The translations under genes were made by a program, and so were the position numbers. Shown here piece by piece: positions 9,195 through 20,773 of a DNA stretch of 64,000 bases; within the stretch, counting starts at the first letter, position 1, and every line of letters starts with the position of its first letter. This DNA is from Pseudomonas asplenii (GTDB lineage: Bacteria > Pseudomonadota > Gammaproteobacteria > Pseudomonadales > Pseudomonadaceae). The notes below the pieces were generated by a model. The model was not told the DNA's origin, made no database searches, and saw only the letters and a list, made by a program, of their open reading frames with translations. Where the stretch lies: NCBI RefSeq assembly GCF_001293465.1, contig NZ_JSYZ01000019.1:92537-156536 (forward strand), read 5' to 3'.

Positions 9195-10043
9195 ATGCGC
9201 ACTTTCCGGCTGGTGATCGCTTGCCCCGACCGCGTTGGCATCGTTGCCAAAGTCAGTAATTTCCTGGCGTCCTACAACGGCTGGATCACCGAAGCGAGCC
9301 ATCATTCCGATAATCAGAGCGGCTGGTTCTTCATGCGTCACGAAATTCGTGCCGACAGCCTGCCGTTCGGCCTGGAGGCTTTCCGCGAGGCGTTTGCGCC
9401 GATCGCCGAAGAGTTTTCCATGACCTGGCGTATCACCGACACCGAGCAGAAGAAGCGCGTGGTGCTGATGGCCAGCCGCGAGTCCCACTGCCTGGCCGAC
9501 CTGCTGCACCGCTGGCACAGCGACGAGCTGGACTGCGATATCGCCTGCGTGATCTCCAACCACGACGACCTGCGCAGCATGGTCGAATGGCACGGTATCC
9601 CCTACTACCACGTGCCGGTGAATCCGCAGGACAAGGCGCCGGCGTTCGCCGAAGTCTCGCGCCTGGTCAAGCACCATGAAGCCGATGTGGTGGTGTTGGC
9701 GCGCTACATGCAGATCCTGCCGCCGCAGTTGTGCCAGGAGTATGCTCACCAGGTGATCAACATCCACCACAGCTTCCTGCCGTCGTTCGTCGGTGCCAAG
9801 CCCTACCACCAGGCCTCGATGCGTGGGGTGAAGCTGATCGGCGCGACCTGCCACTACGTGACCGAAGAGCTGGACGCCGGTCCGATCATCGAGCAGGACG
9901 TGGTTCGGGTCAGCCACAGTGATAGTATCGAAGACATGGTGCGTTTCGGCCGCGATGTCGAGAAGATGGTGCTGGCCCGTGGCCTGCGTTACCACCTGGA
10001 AGACCGTGTGCTGGTGCACGGCAACAAGACCGTGGTGTTCTGA
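9195..10043 (+). CDS. purU: Formyltetrahydrofolate deformylase
   Basis: PurU hydrolyses 10-formyl-tetrahydrofolate to formate and tetrahydrofolate, balancing one-carbon pools and supplying formate for PurT. The 282-residue protein has an N-terminal ACT domain (RTFRLVIACPDRVGIVAKVS) and a C-terminal formyltransferase domain with the NIHHSFLPSF active-site motif and a GPIIEQDVVRVSH segment holding the catalytic Asp. The ATG at 9195 gives the usual length; the in-frame extension to 9114 is upstream DNA. A small hypothetical gene follows 41 bp later. Confidence 0.93.
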   Translation: MRTFRLVIACPDRVGIVAKVSNFLASYNGWITEASHHSDNQSGWFFMRHEIRADSLPFGLEAFREAFAPIAEEFSMTWRITDTEQKKRVVLMASRESHCLADLLHRWHSDELDCDIACVISNHDDLRSMVEWHGIPYYHVPVNPQDKAPAFAEVSRLVKHHEADVVVLARYMQILPPQLCQEYAHQVINIHHSFLPSFVGAKPYHQASMRGVKLIGATCHYVTEELDAGPIIEQDVVRVSHSDSIEDMVRFGRDVEKMVLARGLRYHLEDRVLVHGNKTVVF

Positions 10044-10084
10044 TAGCCGTTTGATAGCCCGCTGGCGGGCCTGGAGGTTTGATC

Positions 10085-10261
10085 ATGGGCGACCCACTCG
10101 ACAAGGCCACCTCCAAGGCACCGCCGACCCTCGGTGAAGGCTGCCTCAGCCGTTACGACCCCGAGGCCATGAGCAGCGAGGACGGCACCGAGTTTCCCGG
10201 TGCCGCCGAACTCTGGCGGCAGATGCAGGAAGCCCCTGCAACCGACAAGCCCGCATCCTGA
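10085..10261 (+). CDS. Small hypothetical protein (58 aa)
   Basis: A 58-residue acidic polypeptide (GDPLDKATSKAPPTLGEGCL at its start, ending near APATDKPAS). I do not recognise a family. Support for its being real is a good GGAGG at 10073-10077 with 7-nt spacing to the ATG at 10085, its position 41 bp after purU on the same strand, and GC-rich coding-like codon use. There is no signal peptide or membrane helix. Confidence 0.6.
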   Translation: MGDPLDKATSKAPPTLGEGCLSRYDPEAMSSEDGTEFPGAAELWRQMQEAPATDKPAS

Positions 10262-10489
10262 GCCCAGGCCTGTTCCCTTTCCGATATCCCCCCTACCGAG
10301 CCCGATGCTGAGCTCAGGATTCCAGTGGCCAGGCATGCGATGGAAGGTTGCGTGCGCCGAGCCGGATTGAGCCTAAGCTGATAAGGCCTCTGCTCCCCAG
10401 GGGACGTGCGGTTCGTGCTGTCGAGCGTTTGCGGATCGATCCCCTCGTTTTCAGTTGGGCAGGCTCAAGAATCGATTGGGGGAGATGAC

Positions 10490-11977
10490 ATGAATGATGC
10501 TTCGCAGCTTGTGTTCGGCGCCGGCCCCGATGGTCTCGCCGTCGGCCAGGCCTTGCGCCTGGGCAATCGCCACGGTCTGATCGCCGGTGCGACCGGAACC
10601 GGCAAGACCGTCACCCTGCAGCGCCTCGCGGAGGCGTTCAGCGAGGCTGGCGTTGCGGTGTTCGCAGCGGATATCAAGGGCGATCTCTGTGGCCTCGGAG
10701 CTGCGGGCAATCCCCAGGGCAAGATTGCCGAACGGATCGCCGGCATGCCCTGGCTCGACTATAAGGCTGGGGGTTACCCACTGACCTTGTGGGATATCCA
10801 CGGGCAGTCCGGTCATCCGTTGCGTACAACCCTGAGCGAGATGGGGCCTTTGCTGATCGGTGCCTTGCTGGAACTGACGGACAGCCAGCAGTCGGCATTG
10901 TACGCCGCCTTCAAGGTGGCCGATCGCGAAGGCTTGCTGTTGCTGGACCTGAAGGACCTCAAGGCCCTGCTCAATCATCTCAAGGAGCATCCGCAACTGC
11001 TGGGTGAGGACGCGGCCCTGATGACCACCGGCTCCAGCCAGGCGTTGCTGCGGCGCCTGGCCACCCTGGAGCAGCAGGGCGCCGAGGCCTTGTTCGGTGA
11101 GCCGGCCCTGCAACTGGAGGATATCCTGCAGCCGGCCGGCGACGGTCGTGGGCGGATTCATCTGCTCGATGCCAGCCGTCTGGTGCATGAGGCGCCCAAG
11201 GTCTATGCGACCTTCCTGTTGTGGCTGCTGGCGGAATTGTTCGAGCAGTTGCCCGAGCGTGGCGATGCCGACAAGCCGCTGCTAGCACTGTTTTTCGACG
11301 AAGCGCACCTGCTGTTCGCCGGAACCCCCAAAGCCCTGCAGGACCGCCTGGAGCAGGTTGTCCGGCTGATTCGCTCGAAGGGGGTCGGGGTATTCTTCGT
11401 CACCCAGTCGCCGGGTGATCTGCCCGACAGCATCCTGGCGCAGTTGGGTTTGCGTATCCAGCATGGCTTGCGTGCCTTCACCGCGCGGGAACAGAAGTCG
11501 TTGCGGGCCGTTGCCGAGGGCTTTCGTCCCAATCCGGCGTTCGATGCCTTGTCGGTGCTGACGGAACTGGGGATCGGCGAAGCGCTGGTGGGAACCTTGC
11601 AGGACAAGGGCACGCCGGCCATGGTCCAGCGCGTCTTGATCGCGCCGCCACAGTCGCGGATAGGCCCGTTGAACGGGGCCGAGCGAGCGGCGCTGATCGC
11701 CGGCTCGCCGCTGCTCGGTCGATATGACCGGCCCATCGATCGTGAGTCGGCCTATGAAATCCTCCTGGCTCGCAACACGCCGGGGGCGGAGCCTGTGTCT
11801 CCCATTGACAAGCCGGCTGGCGAAGACCCGAGCCTGGCGGACAAGGCGGGCGAGTTTCTTGGGTCGGTGGCCGGGCAGGCGCTCAAGTCCGCCGTGCGCC
11901 AGGCCGCCAATCAGTTGGGGCGACAACTGGTGCGCGGCTTGATGGGCTCGCTGCTCGGTGGCAGCAAGCGGCGCTGA
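10490..11977 (+). CDS. YjgR/DUF853 family HerA-like ATPase
   Basis: A 495-residue P-loop ATPase of the DUF853 family (E. coli YjgR, about 500 residues), related to HerA/FtsK-type motor ATPases. Walker A GATGTGKT is at residues 33-40, with VFAADIKGDL just after it, and Walker B LLALFFDEAHLLF lies near residue 265. A VFFVTQSPGDLPDSIL sensor segment follows. The C-terminus is basic. The biological role is not established. The ATG at 10490 follows a GGGGGAG stretch. It converges on dciA with only 4 bp between the stops. Confidence 0.88.
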   Translation: MNDASQLVFGAGPDGLAVGQALRLGNRHGLIAGATGTGKTVTLQRLAEAFSEAGVAVFAADIKGDLCGLGAAGNPQGKIAERIAGMPWLDYKAGGYPLTLWDIHGQSGHPLRTTLSEMGPLLIGALLELTDSQQSALYAAFKVADREGLLLLDLKDLKALLNHLKEHPQLLGEDAALMTTGSSQALLRRLATLEQQGAEALFGEPALQLEDILQPAGDGRGRIHLLDASRLVHEAPKVYATFLLWLLAELFEQLPERGDADKPLLALFFDEAHLLFAGTPKALQDRLEQVVRLIRSKGVGVFFVTQSPGDLPDSILAQLGLRIQHGLRAFTAREQKSLRAVAEGFRPNPAFDALSVLTELGIGEALVGTLQDKGTPAMVQRVLIAPPQSRIGPLNGAERAALIAGSPLLGRYDRPIDRESAYEILLARNTPGAEPVSPIDKPAGEDPSLADKAGEFLGSVAGQALKSAVRQAANQLGRQLVRGLMGSLLGGSKRR

Positions 11978-11981
11978 CGAC

Positions 11982-12437
11982 TCAGGCCTTGGGGCGGGCG
12001 TGGCTGGCCAGGCGTTCGAGGGCGGCGCGCAGTTTCGGGTCGCTGATGCCCTCGGCCGTCTCCTGGATGGTTTGCGCCGCGTTGGCGGAGAGGTCCAGGG
12101 TGTGACCGGCGGCGCCCTGCTGGACGGTCGGTGGTTGCACCTTGAACAGGATACGGATCAGCCCGCTGAACACGTCGAAGGCCTGCAACTGCCGTTGCAG
12201 ACGCTTCTGCTGGTAGCGCAGGCGGGTCGCCCAGTGCCCGTCGGTGACGATCAGCAACAGGGTGCCTTCACGCCACGACGCCACGTGACAGTGCTCGCGG
12301 GCAGCCGGCTGCAACTGGGTTTCCACCAGTCGCTGCAGGTGCGCGAGGCGCTGGGCGTGGCCGAAAATCGCCTTCAGCGGCTTGGCTTCGCGAAGCAGGA
12401 CGGCGGGCGCCCGGGCCGGGAGAGGGCGAAATGCCAT
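11982..12437 (-). CDS. dciA: DciA-like helicase loader (DUF721)
   Basis: A 151-residue DUF721 protein. DciA is the ancestral loader or operator of the replicative helicase DnaB in bacteria that lack DnaC. The N-terminal KH-like part (residues about 20-110) includes the conserved ATRLRYQQKRLQRQL stretch, and the last third is predicted flexible. It lies divergent from secA, as I recall for other Pseudomonas, where the gene sits near lpxC and secA. The ATG at 12437 is the first in frame. Confidence 0.85.
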   Translation of the reverse strand: MAFRPLPARAPAVLLREAKPLKAIFGHAQRLAHLQRLVETQLQPAAREHCHVASWREGTLLLIVTDGHWATRLRYQQKRLQRQLQAFDVFSGLIRILFKVQPPTVQQGAAGHTLDLSANAAQTIQETAEGISDPKLRAALERLASHARPKA

Positions 12438-12745
12438 GATTTGGACACCTTAGGTAACAGAGCCGCCATGGTAGCAGAAACCGCCTGCACAGCCGGTCCC
12501 CATTGATGCGGGCCGGCTTTGCCCCTAAAGTCTGCACCCAAGTTCCGGGCTTGATGGCTTGAAGTTCGGGAAAAAGACCCTATTTTAGAGTGGCCCCGTA
12601 AAAGCGCTGTGCCAGTATCGTGGAATAACGCCACTTTTCTCACCACCGTTTCCGGGTAGAATACTCGTTCGCATGCGGCCATGAGGGCTGCTCGGGCGAC
12701 TCTTGGGGCCGCCCTCCATCCCTATGTGTGGAAGAACCTGCCGAT
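12438..12745. promoter_or_regulatory. dciA-secA divergent intergenic region
   Basis: This 308-bp region separates divergent dciA and secA. A -10-like TAGAAT at 12657-12662 points toward secA, but no good -35 stands 17 bp before it. I see no secM-like arrest gene of the kind that controls secA in E. coli, so secA must be controlled differently here. Confidence 0.45.
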
Positions 12746-15487
<2,742 letters not shown>

Positions 15488-15514
15488 GGTTTCTGCCGGA
15501 CACTGAAACACCCG

Positions 15515-15548
15515 CGCCGCGACCGGCATCAGCCGTCGCGGCGTTTTT
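15515..15548 (+). terminator. Intrinsic terminator after secA
   Basis: Stem CGCCGCGA (15515-15522) with TCGCGGCG (15536-15543), an inner CGGC/GCCG extension, then TTTTT. Confidence 0.88.
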
Positions 15549-15607
15549 CCATTTGAAACACTGTCCGTTGTGGCGACAGTGCATATCACCTTGAGAGGAG
15601 CGCATTC

Positions 15608-16825
15608 ATGGCTGTTGGTCTTGGTCCTTTGCCAACGTTGCACCCGGTCGCCGGTTTTGAACTCGGTATCGCCTCGGCCGGAATCAAGCGCCCCGGGCGC
15701 AAGGACGTGGTCGTGATGCGTTGTGCCGAAGGTTCCACGGTGGCTGGCGTGTTCACCCTCAATGCCTTCTGCGCGGCGCCGGTGATCCTGGCCAGGCAGC
15801 GCGTGCAGGGCACGGTACGTTACCTGCTGACCAACACCGGCAACGCCAACGCCGGCACCGGTGAGCCCGGCCTGGCCGCTGCCGCGCGCACCTGTGCCAA
15901 GCTGGCCGAGCTGGCGGGTGTCGATGCCGAGGCCGTGCTGCCGTACTCCACCGGGGTGATTGGCGAGCCGCTGCCGGTCGAGAAGATCGAGGGTGCCTTG
16001 CAGGCGGCCCTGGACGACCTGTCCGTGGACAACTGGGCCGCTGCCGCCACCGGCATCATGACCACCGATACTCTGCCCAAGGGCGCCAGCCGCCAGTTCC
16101 AGCATGACGGCGTGACCGTCACCGTGACCGGCATCAGCAAGGGCGCCGGGATGATTCGCCCGAACATGGCGACCATGCTCGGCTACATCGCCACCGATGC
16201 CAAGGTTTCCCGCGAAGTCCTGCAGAACCTGATGCTCGACGGCGCCAACAAGTCGTTCAACCGCATCACCATCGATGGCGACACCTCGACCAACGACTGC
16301 TGCATGCTCATCGCCACCGGTCAGGCCAACCTGCCGGAAATCACCGAAGCCAGCGGCCCGCTGTTCGCCGCGCTGAAACAGGCGGTGTTCGAAGTCTGCA
16401 TGGAAGTGGCCCAGGCCATCGTTCGCGATGGTGAAGGTGCAACCAAGTTCGTCACTGTCGAAGTCAACGGTGGCGGCACCCACCAGGAATGCCTGGATGT
16501 CGGTTACACCGTGGCTCACTCGCCACTGATCAAGACCGCGCTGTTCGCTTCCGACCCGAACTGGGGTCGTATCCTGGCGGCGGTGGGGCGTGCCGGCGTA
16601 CCGAACCTGGACGTGAGCAAGATCGACGTGTTCCTGGGCGAAGTGTGCATCGCCAGCCGTGGCGCTCGTGCCGCGACCTACACCGAGGAGCAGGGGGCGG
16701 CGGTGATGTCCCGTGAAGAAATCACCATCCGCATCGAGTTGGGCCGCGGTGACTGCAGCGAAACCATCTGGACCACCGATCTGTCCCACGAATACGTGAA
16801 GATCAACGCGGAATACCGTACGTAA
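15608..16825 (+). CDS. argJ: Bifunctional glutamate N-acetyltransferase / amino-acid acetyltransferase
   Basis: ArgJ moves the acetyl group from N-acetylornithine to glutamate in the cyclic arginine pathway. The 405-residue proenzyme shows the self-cleavage site in ATGIMTTDTLPKGA, where the new N-terminal Thr becomes the nucleophile. It also has NTGNANAGTG, KGAGMIRPNMATMLG, and the C-terminal SDPNWGRILAAVGRAG motif. A GAGAGGAG stands before the ATG. Other arginine genes are not nearby, which is normal for Pseudomonas. Confidence 0.95.
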   Translation: MAVGLGPLPTLHPVAGFELGIASAGIKRPGRKDVVVMRCAEGSTVAGVFTLNAFCAAPVILARQRVQGTVRYLLTNTGNANAGTGEPGLAAAARTCAKLAELAGVDAEAVLPYSTGVIGEPLPVEKIEGALQAALDDLSVDNWAAAATGIMTTDTLPKGASRQFQHDGVTVTVTGISKGAGMIRPNMATMLGYIATDAKVSREVLQNLMLDGANKSFNRITIDGDTSTNDCCMLIATGQANLPEITEASGPLFAALKQAVFEVCMEVAQAIVRDGEGATKFVTVEVNGGGTHQECLDVGYTVAHSPLIKTALFASDPNWGRILAAVGRAGVPNLDVSKIDVFLGEVCIASRGARAATYTEEQGAAVMSREEITIRIELGRGDCSETIWTTDLSHEYVKINAEYRT

Positions 16826-16839
16826 GTACCCGCGTCCCT

Positions 16840-16866
16840 GTGGGAGTCATCGCGAATGGCTCCCAC
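16840..16866. repeat. REP-like inverted repeat after argJ
   Basis: GTGGGAG (16840-16846) and CTCCCAC (16860-16866) around ATCGCGAATGG, the look of a Pseudomonas repetitive extragenic palindrome. It lies directly after the argJ stop. Confidence 0.55.
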
Positions 16867-16925
16867 GGCTTGCCGGACGAGGCTGTTCAGCTTCGGTGGA
16901 TGGCAGATTTATAGGAGCTTTCAGC

Positions 16926-17867
16926 GTGAAACGCGTACATGTGGCTGCGGCCGTTATTCGAGGCAACGATGGGCGGATCCTGATCGCCCGGCGTGCCGAC
17001 TCCCAGCACCAGGGTGGCCTGTGGGAATTCCCTGGCGGCAAGGTCGAGGAGGGCGAAGCGGTCCAGGCGGCACTGGCCCGCGAGCTGCAGGAAGAGCTGG
17101 GCATCGTGGTGACCGAAGCCCGCCCGCTGATCAAGGTGCAGCACGATTATCCGGACAAGCAGGTGTTGCTGGATGTCTGGGAGGTTTCGGCCTTCACCGG
17201 CGAGCCTCACGGTGCCGAGGGCCAGCCACTGGCCTGGGTGACGGCGCGGGAATTGCCGAACTACGAGTTCCCGGCGGCCAACCAGCCGATCGTCGCCGCT
17301 GCCCGTTTGCCGGGCGAATACCTGATCACCCCGGATGGCCTGGAGACTGCGCAACTGTTGCAGGGCATCCAGAAGGCGATTGCCGGCGGCATCAGGCTGG
17401 TCCAGTTGCGTGCACCGAATGGTTTCGATCCCAAGTACCGCGATCTGGCGGTCGATGCGGTCGGGCTGTGTGCCGGCAAGGCGCAATTGATGCTCAAGGG
17501 GCCGTTCGAGTGGCTGGGGGATTTCCCTTCGGCCGGTTGGCATATCACCTCCGCACAACTGCGCAAGTACGCGGCTGCCGGACGTCCGCTGCCCAGGGAG
17601 CGCTGGCTGGCGGCGTCCTGCCATGATGCCGAGGAGTTGGCATTGGCCGAGCAGATGGGCGTGGATTTCGTTACCTTGTCGCCGGTGCAGCCAACTCGGA
17701 CCCACCCGGATGCGCAACCTCTGGGTTGGGAGCGGGCCGGACAACTGATCGCCGGTTTCAACAGGCCGGTTTATCTGCTGGGTGGGGTTGGCCCTGGTGA
17801 TTTGTCGCGTGCCTGGGAAAGCGGTGCCCAGGGTGTGGCCGGCATTCGGGCGTTCTGGCCGGACTGA
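16926..17867 (+). CDS. mutT: MutT-type Nudix hydrolase fused to a ThiE-like domain
   Basis: A 313-residue fusion. Residues about 1-130 are MutT: the Nudix box runs GGKVEEGEAVQAALARELQ then EELGI, with the REXXEE core intact, so it should hydrolyse 8-oxo-dGTP. Residues about 135-313 are a TIM-barrel resembling thiamine-phosphate synthase (LITPDGL at its start, then DFVTLSPVQPTRTHP). This fusion is usual in Pseudomonas and the ThiE-like half is generally not assumed to make thiamine phosphate. The GTG at 16926 has AGGAG 8 nt upstream and gives the standard KRVHVAAAVIRG start. Confidence 0.92.
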   Translation: MKRVHVAAAVIRGNDGRILIARRADSQHQGGLWEFPGGKVEEGEAVQAALARELQEELGIVVTEARPLIKVQHDYPDKQVLLDVWEVSAFTGEPHGAEGQPLAWVTARELPNYEFPAANQPIVAAARLPGEYLITPDGLETAQLLQGIQKAIAGGIRLVQLRAPNGFDPKYRDLAVDAVGLCAGKAQLMLKGPFEWLGDFPSAGWHITSAQLRKYAAAGRPLPRERWLAASCHDAEELALAEQMGVDFVTLSPVQPTRTHPDAQPLGWERAGQLIAGFNRPVYLLGGVGPGDLSRAWESGAQGVAGIRAFWPD

Positions 17868-17880
17868 TGGCCTGAAGACC

Positions 17881-17955
17881 AAGCCGGATTTATCCGCGGA
17901 TGGCCCTCGGGCCATGTTCCAGCAGTACCGTCGCATTCGCGGATAAATCCGGCTT
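17881..17955. repeat. REP/REPIN-like extragenic palindrome
   Basis: Perfect 18-bp arms AAGCCGGATTTATCCGCG (17881-17898) and its reverse complement (17938-17955) enclose a second hairpin ATGGCCC-TC-GGGCCAT. The CGGATTTATCCGCG core is typical of Pseudomonas REP sequences. It fills the gap between the convergent mutT and adenosyltransferase genes and may also stop transcription. Confidence 0.8.
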
Positions 17956-17997
17956 CCACCGTTATCCCGCTTTCACAGGAAGATCGGGAGGGGATTG

Positions 17998-18582
17998 TCA
18001 GTGGGAAACCGGCTTCTTGGCCGCTTCCCACAGGACCTCGGCAATCTTCTCGCGTCGGGCAATCAGCCTGGCGGTGACGAAAAACAGATCCGACAGCCGA
18101 TTGATGTAGGCCATGCCCACGCCGCCCAGCGGCTCCAGGGCATTGAGCTCCTGGCAGCGGCGTTCGGCACTGCGTGCCAGGCTGCGGCAGACGTGGGCCT
18201 GGGCAATCAGCATCGACCCGCCTGGCAGGATGAAATTCTCCAGAGGGCCGAGTTCTTCGTTCCAGCGGTCGATAACGGCTTCCAGCCGTTCGATTTCGCT
18301 CTTGTCCAGCGCCTGGTACTCCGGCATGGCCAACTCGCCGCCGAGGTCGAACAGCCGATGCTGGCAAGGCGCAAGCACCTCGATCACCTCCTCCAGTTCC
18401 GGGTGGATCACCACCAGTTCCGCCAGCCCCGCCAGGAGCAGCCCAAGCTGGCTGTTGAGGCTGTCGACCTCGCCGATGGCCTCGATCCGTGGATGGTTCT
18501 TGGGTACGCGACGACCGTCGCCCAGCCCGGTTTCGCCGGTGTCACCGGTCCTTGTATAAATCTTCGACAGGCGAAAACCCAT
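17998..18582 (-). CDS. PduO-type ATP:cob(I)alamin adenosyltransferase
   Basis: A 194-residue enzyme that transfers adenosine from ATP to cob(I)alamin to make coenzyme B12. The family motifs are clear: SKIYTRTGDTGETGLGDGRRV at the ATP site, EAIGEVDSLNSQLGL, and FILPGGSMLIAQAHVCRSLARSAER with the catalytic Arg. It starts 2 nt after the stop of the histidine kinase gene, so the two are co-transcribed. No B12-dependent enzyme is encoded in the window. Confidence 0.93.
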   Translation of the reverse strand: MGFRLSKIYTRTGDTGETGLGDGRRVPKNHPRIEAIGEVDSLNSQLGLLLAGLAELVVIHPELEEVIEVLAPCQHRLFDLGGELAMPEYQALDKSEIERLEAVIDRWNEELGPLENFILPGGSMLIAQAHVCRSLARSAERRCQELNALEPLGGVGMAYINRLSDLFFVTARLIARREKIAEVLWEAAKKPVSH

Positions 18583-18584
18583 GG

Positions 18585-20624
18585 TTACAACTCCGTTTTA
18601 TTGAGTTCGGGAAGCAGGGCCTGGTTGCTGGCCAGCGGCAGGCGCAGGGTGAAGCAGGTGCCCTGGCCGGGAGTCGACTGCACTTCCATCTGGCCCTTGT
18701 GGTTGTTGGTGATGATGAAATAGGACACCGACAGTCCGAGGCCGGTGCCCTGGCCGATCTCCTTGGTGGTGAAAAACGGTTCGAAGGTGCGCTTGCGGAT
18801 GCTTTCGGGCATGCCGATGCCATTGTCCTCGACCTGGATTTCCGCCCAGGGCGGATTCAGCCGGGTGCGCAGGGTGATGCGCCCCGGTTCGCGGTCGTCG
18901 TCACGCTGGTGGATGGCCTGGGCGGCATTCTTCAGCAGGTTCAGCAGCACTTGCTCCAGTTCGTTGGCGGTACCGGGCACCGGCCCGAGCAGCGGATCGA
19001 ACTGGCGGATGATGGCCTGGCCCTTGAAGTCGAAGCCGATGGCCAGGTCGAAATCGTTACCGGCGATCTCCACGGCCTGGTCGATCAGCGCCGGCAGGTC
19101 GCAAGGCGCCATTTCCCGCTTGCTGCGCCGGCTGAAACTGAGCATGTGGGTGACGATCTTCGCCGCCCGTGCCCCGGCCTGCTGGATGCCGTCGAGCAAC
19201 TGCGGCACTTCGCGGCTGGTGAGGTACTGGTTGACGGTGCCCAGGTCGATACCGGCCTGTTCGGCGTATTCGAGGTTTTTCGGCAAATCCGAGGACAGGC
19301 GCCGACGGATGTTCTGCACGTTGTGCAGGATCGCCCCCAGCGGATTGTTGATCTCGTGGGCCATGCCGGCGGCCAGCCCACCGACCGAGAGCATTTTCTC
19401 CGACTGCACCATCATCTCTTCCAGGGACAGGCGCTGGGTGATGTCGTCGATCCGGATCACCACGCCGCGGCCGGCCCCCCCCATCAGCGGGTAGAAGGTC
19501 AGCGCATAGTGGCGGGCTTCGTCGTCCTTGATCCAGGTGACCCGCTCGATCTTCGCCACGGTGTGCTGCTCGACGGTGTCCTTGAGTTGCGGCAGGAAGG
19601 GCTTGAGCGGTTCGAAGGCGAGGAAGATCGGCTGGTTCAGCGCTTCGTCCAGGCGGGTCCCGGAAAGCGCGCTGGCCTCCTGGTTCCACTGGGTGACGTA
19701 CAGCTGTTCGTCGAGGGCGATCAGCGCCGAGGGCATGGAGTCGATGATGCTGTTGAGGTAGTTCTGAAAGCCCGTGAGTTTCTTCTCGATCTTGCTGCGG
19801 ACCTGGACTTCGAGTTCGAGCTTGCGGTTGGTATGGCGGGTTTCTTCGGCCAGCCCCTGGGCCTGGTCGTAGGCCGCCTGAGACTCGTCGCGGGCGCGCT
19901 TGAGCTGCTGCTCGCGGGCTTCGATGCGCGAGAGCATGGTATTGAAGGCTTCGGCCAGGCTGCCGATCTCATCGTGGTTGCCCCGTGATGCGCGCAGCGA
20001 ATAGTTTTCTTCGCGGGTGACCTGGCGCGACAGCTCCTCCAGTTCATGGATGGGGCGGGTGATCAGTCGCTTGATCTGCCGGGCGATGATCAGCCACAGC
20101 AGCACGCTGAAGATCAGGATGCCGAGGCTGGCGGTCAGGGTCCCGGTGTAGAAGGCCACCGGCAGTTCGCTGCTGGCCACCAGCAGCAGGTGCCCGGGCG
20201 CCTGCCCGGGACGGGGCATGTCGATGACCTGGTTGCTGCGAAACTCGGTCAGGCGCCAGGCCTCGACGTGCCGATAGCGTTCCGGCAATTTCAGGCGGTC
20301 GCTGTGTTGCAGTTGGGCCAGCCGCTCGCCCTTGCCGTCATAGATGGCGGCGGCCCGCAGGGGTGAATAGGTGTTGAGTTCCTTGAGCAGGGCTTCGGCG
20401 TTGTCCGGGGATTCCAGGGCCCGGCTGGCGAGGCTCGGGTTCGATACCAGCCGGCCAATGGTCTGCAGCGCCTGGGGGGCCATGCTTTCCTGGGAGATCC
20501 AGTAGGCGGCGCTGATGAAGGTCAGGTTGGCGACCAGCAGTACGGTGATCAGCAGTACCAGCAACGCGGCGAGGAGTTTCTGACCGACCGGGAGGTTTTC
20601 TAGGCGCTGGCGCAGGGGCATCAC
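18585..20624 (-). CDS. Sensor histidine kinase (HAMP-PAS-HisKA-HATPase)
   Basis: A 679-residue membrane sensor kinase. Helices lie at about residues 17-40 and 165-185 around a periplasmic sensor; then comes HAMP, a short coiled coil, a PAS domain (about 285-400), a HisKA domain with the phospho-acceptor His at residue 423 (MAHEINNPLGA), and an HATPase domain with N box NELEQVLLNLLKNAAQA, G1 DNGIGM and G2 GQGTGLGLS. No response-regulator gene of the classic kind adjoins it; the nearest REC-like protein (21691-22644) lacks its acceptor Asp. The ligand is unknown. Confidence 0.9.
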   Translation of the reverse strand: MMPLRQRLENLPVGQKLLAALLVLLITVLLVANLTFISAAYWISQESMAPQALQTIGRLVSNPSLASRALESPDNAEALLKELNTYSPLRAAAIYDGKGERLAQLQHSDRLKLPERYRHVEAWRLTEFRSNQVIDMPRPGQAPGHLLLVASSELPVAFYTGTLTASLGILIFSVLLWLIIARQIKRLITRPIHELEELSRQVTREENYSLRASRGNHDEIGSLAEAFNTMLSRIEAREQQLKRARDESQAAYDQAQGLAEETRHTNRKLELEVQVRSKIEKKLTGFQNYLNSIIDSMPSALIALDEQLYVTQWNQEASALSGTRLDEALNQPIFLAFEPLKPFLPQLKDTVEQHTVAKIERVTWIKDDEARHYALTFYPLMGGAGRGVVIRIDDITQRLSLEEMMVQSEKMLSVGGLAAGMAHEINNPLGAILHNVQNIRRRLSSDLPKNLEYAEQAGIDLGTVNQYLTSREVPQLLDGIQQAGARAAKIVTHMLSFSRRSKREMAPCDLPALIDQAVEIAGNDFDLAIGFDFKGQAIIRQFDPLLGPVPGTANELEQVLLNLLKNAAQAIHQRDDDREPGRITLRTRLNPPWAEIQVEDNGIGMPESIRKRTFEPFFTTKEIGQGTGLGLSVSYFIITNNHKGQMEVQSTPGQGTCFTLRLPLASNQALLPELNKTEL

Positions 20625-20773
20625 GGGTCCTGTCTGGCAAGGGGGGAGGAAGCGGCGGGCCTCGATCGGGCCTGACCGTCACTGAGTGTATCAAACCGTC
20701 GATTTTTGCCGCGGCTTTTGCAAAGGCGCGGATTGAACGCTTCGCAGCGATATGAGGGTAGCCCGACTGTCGA

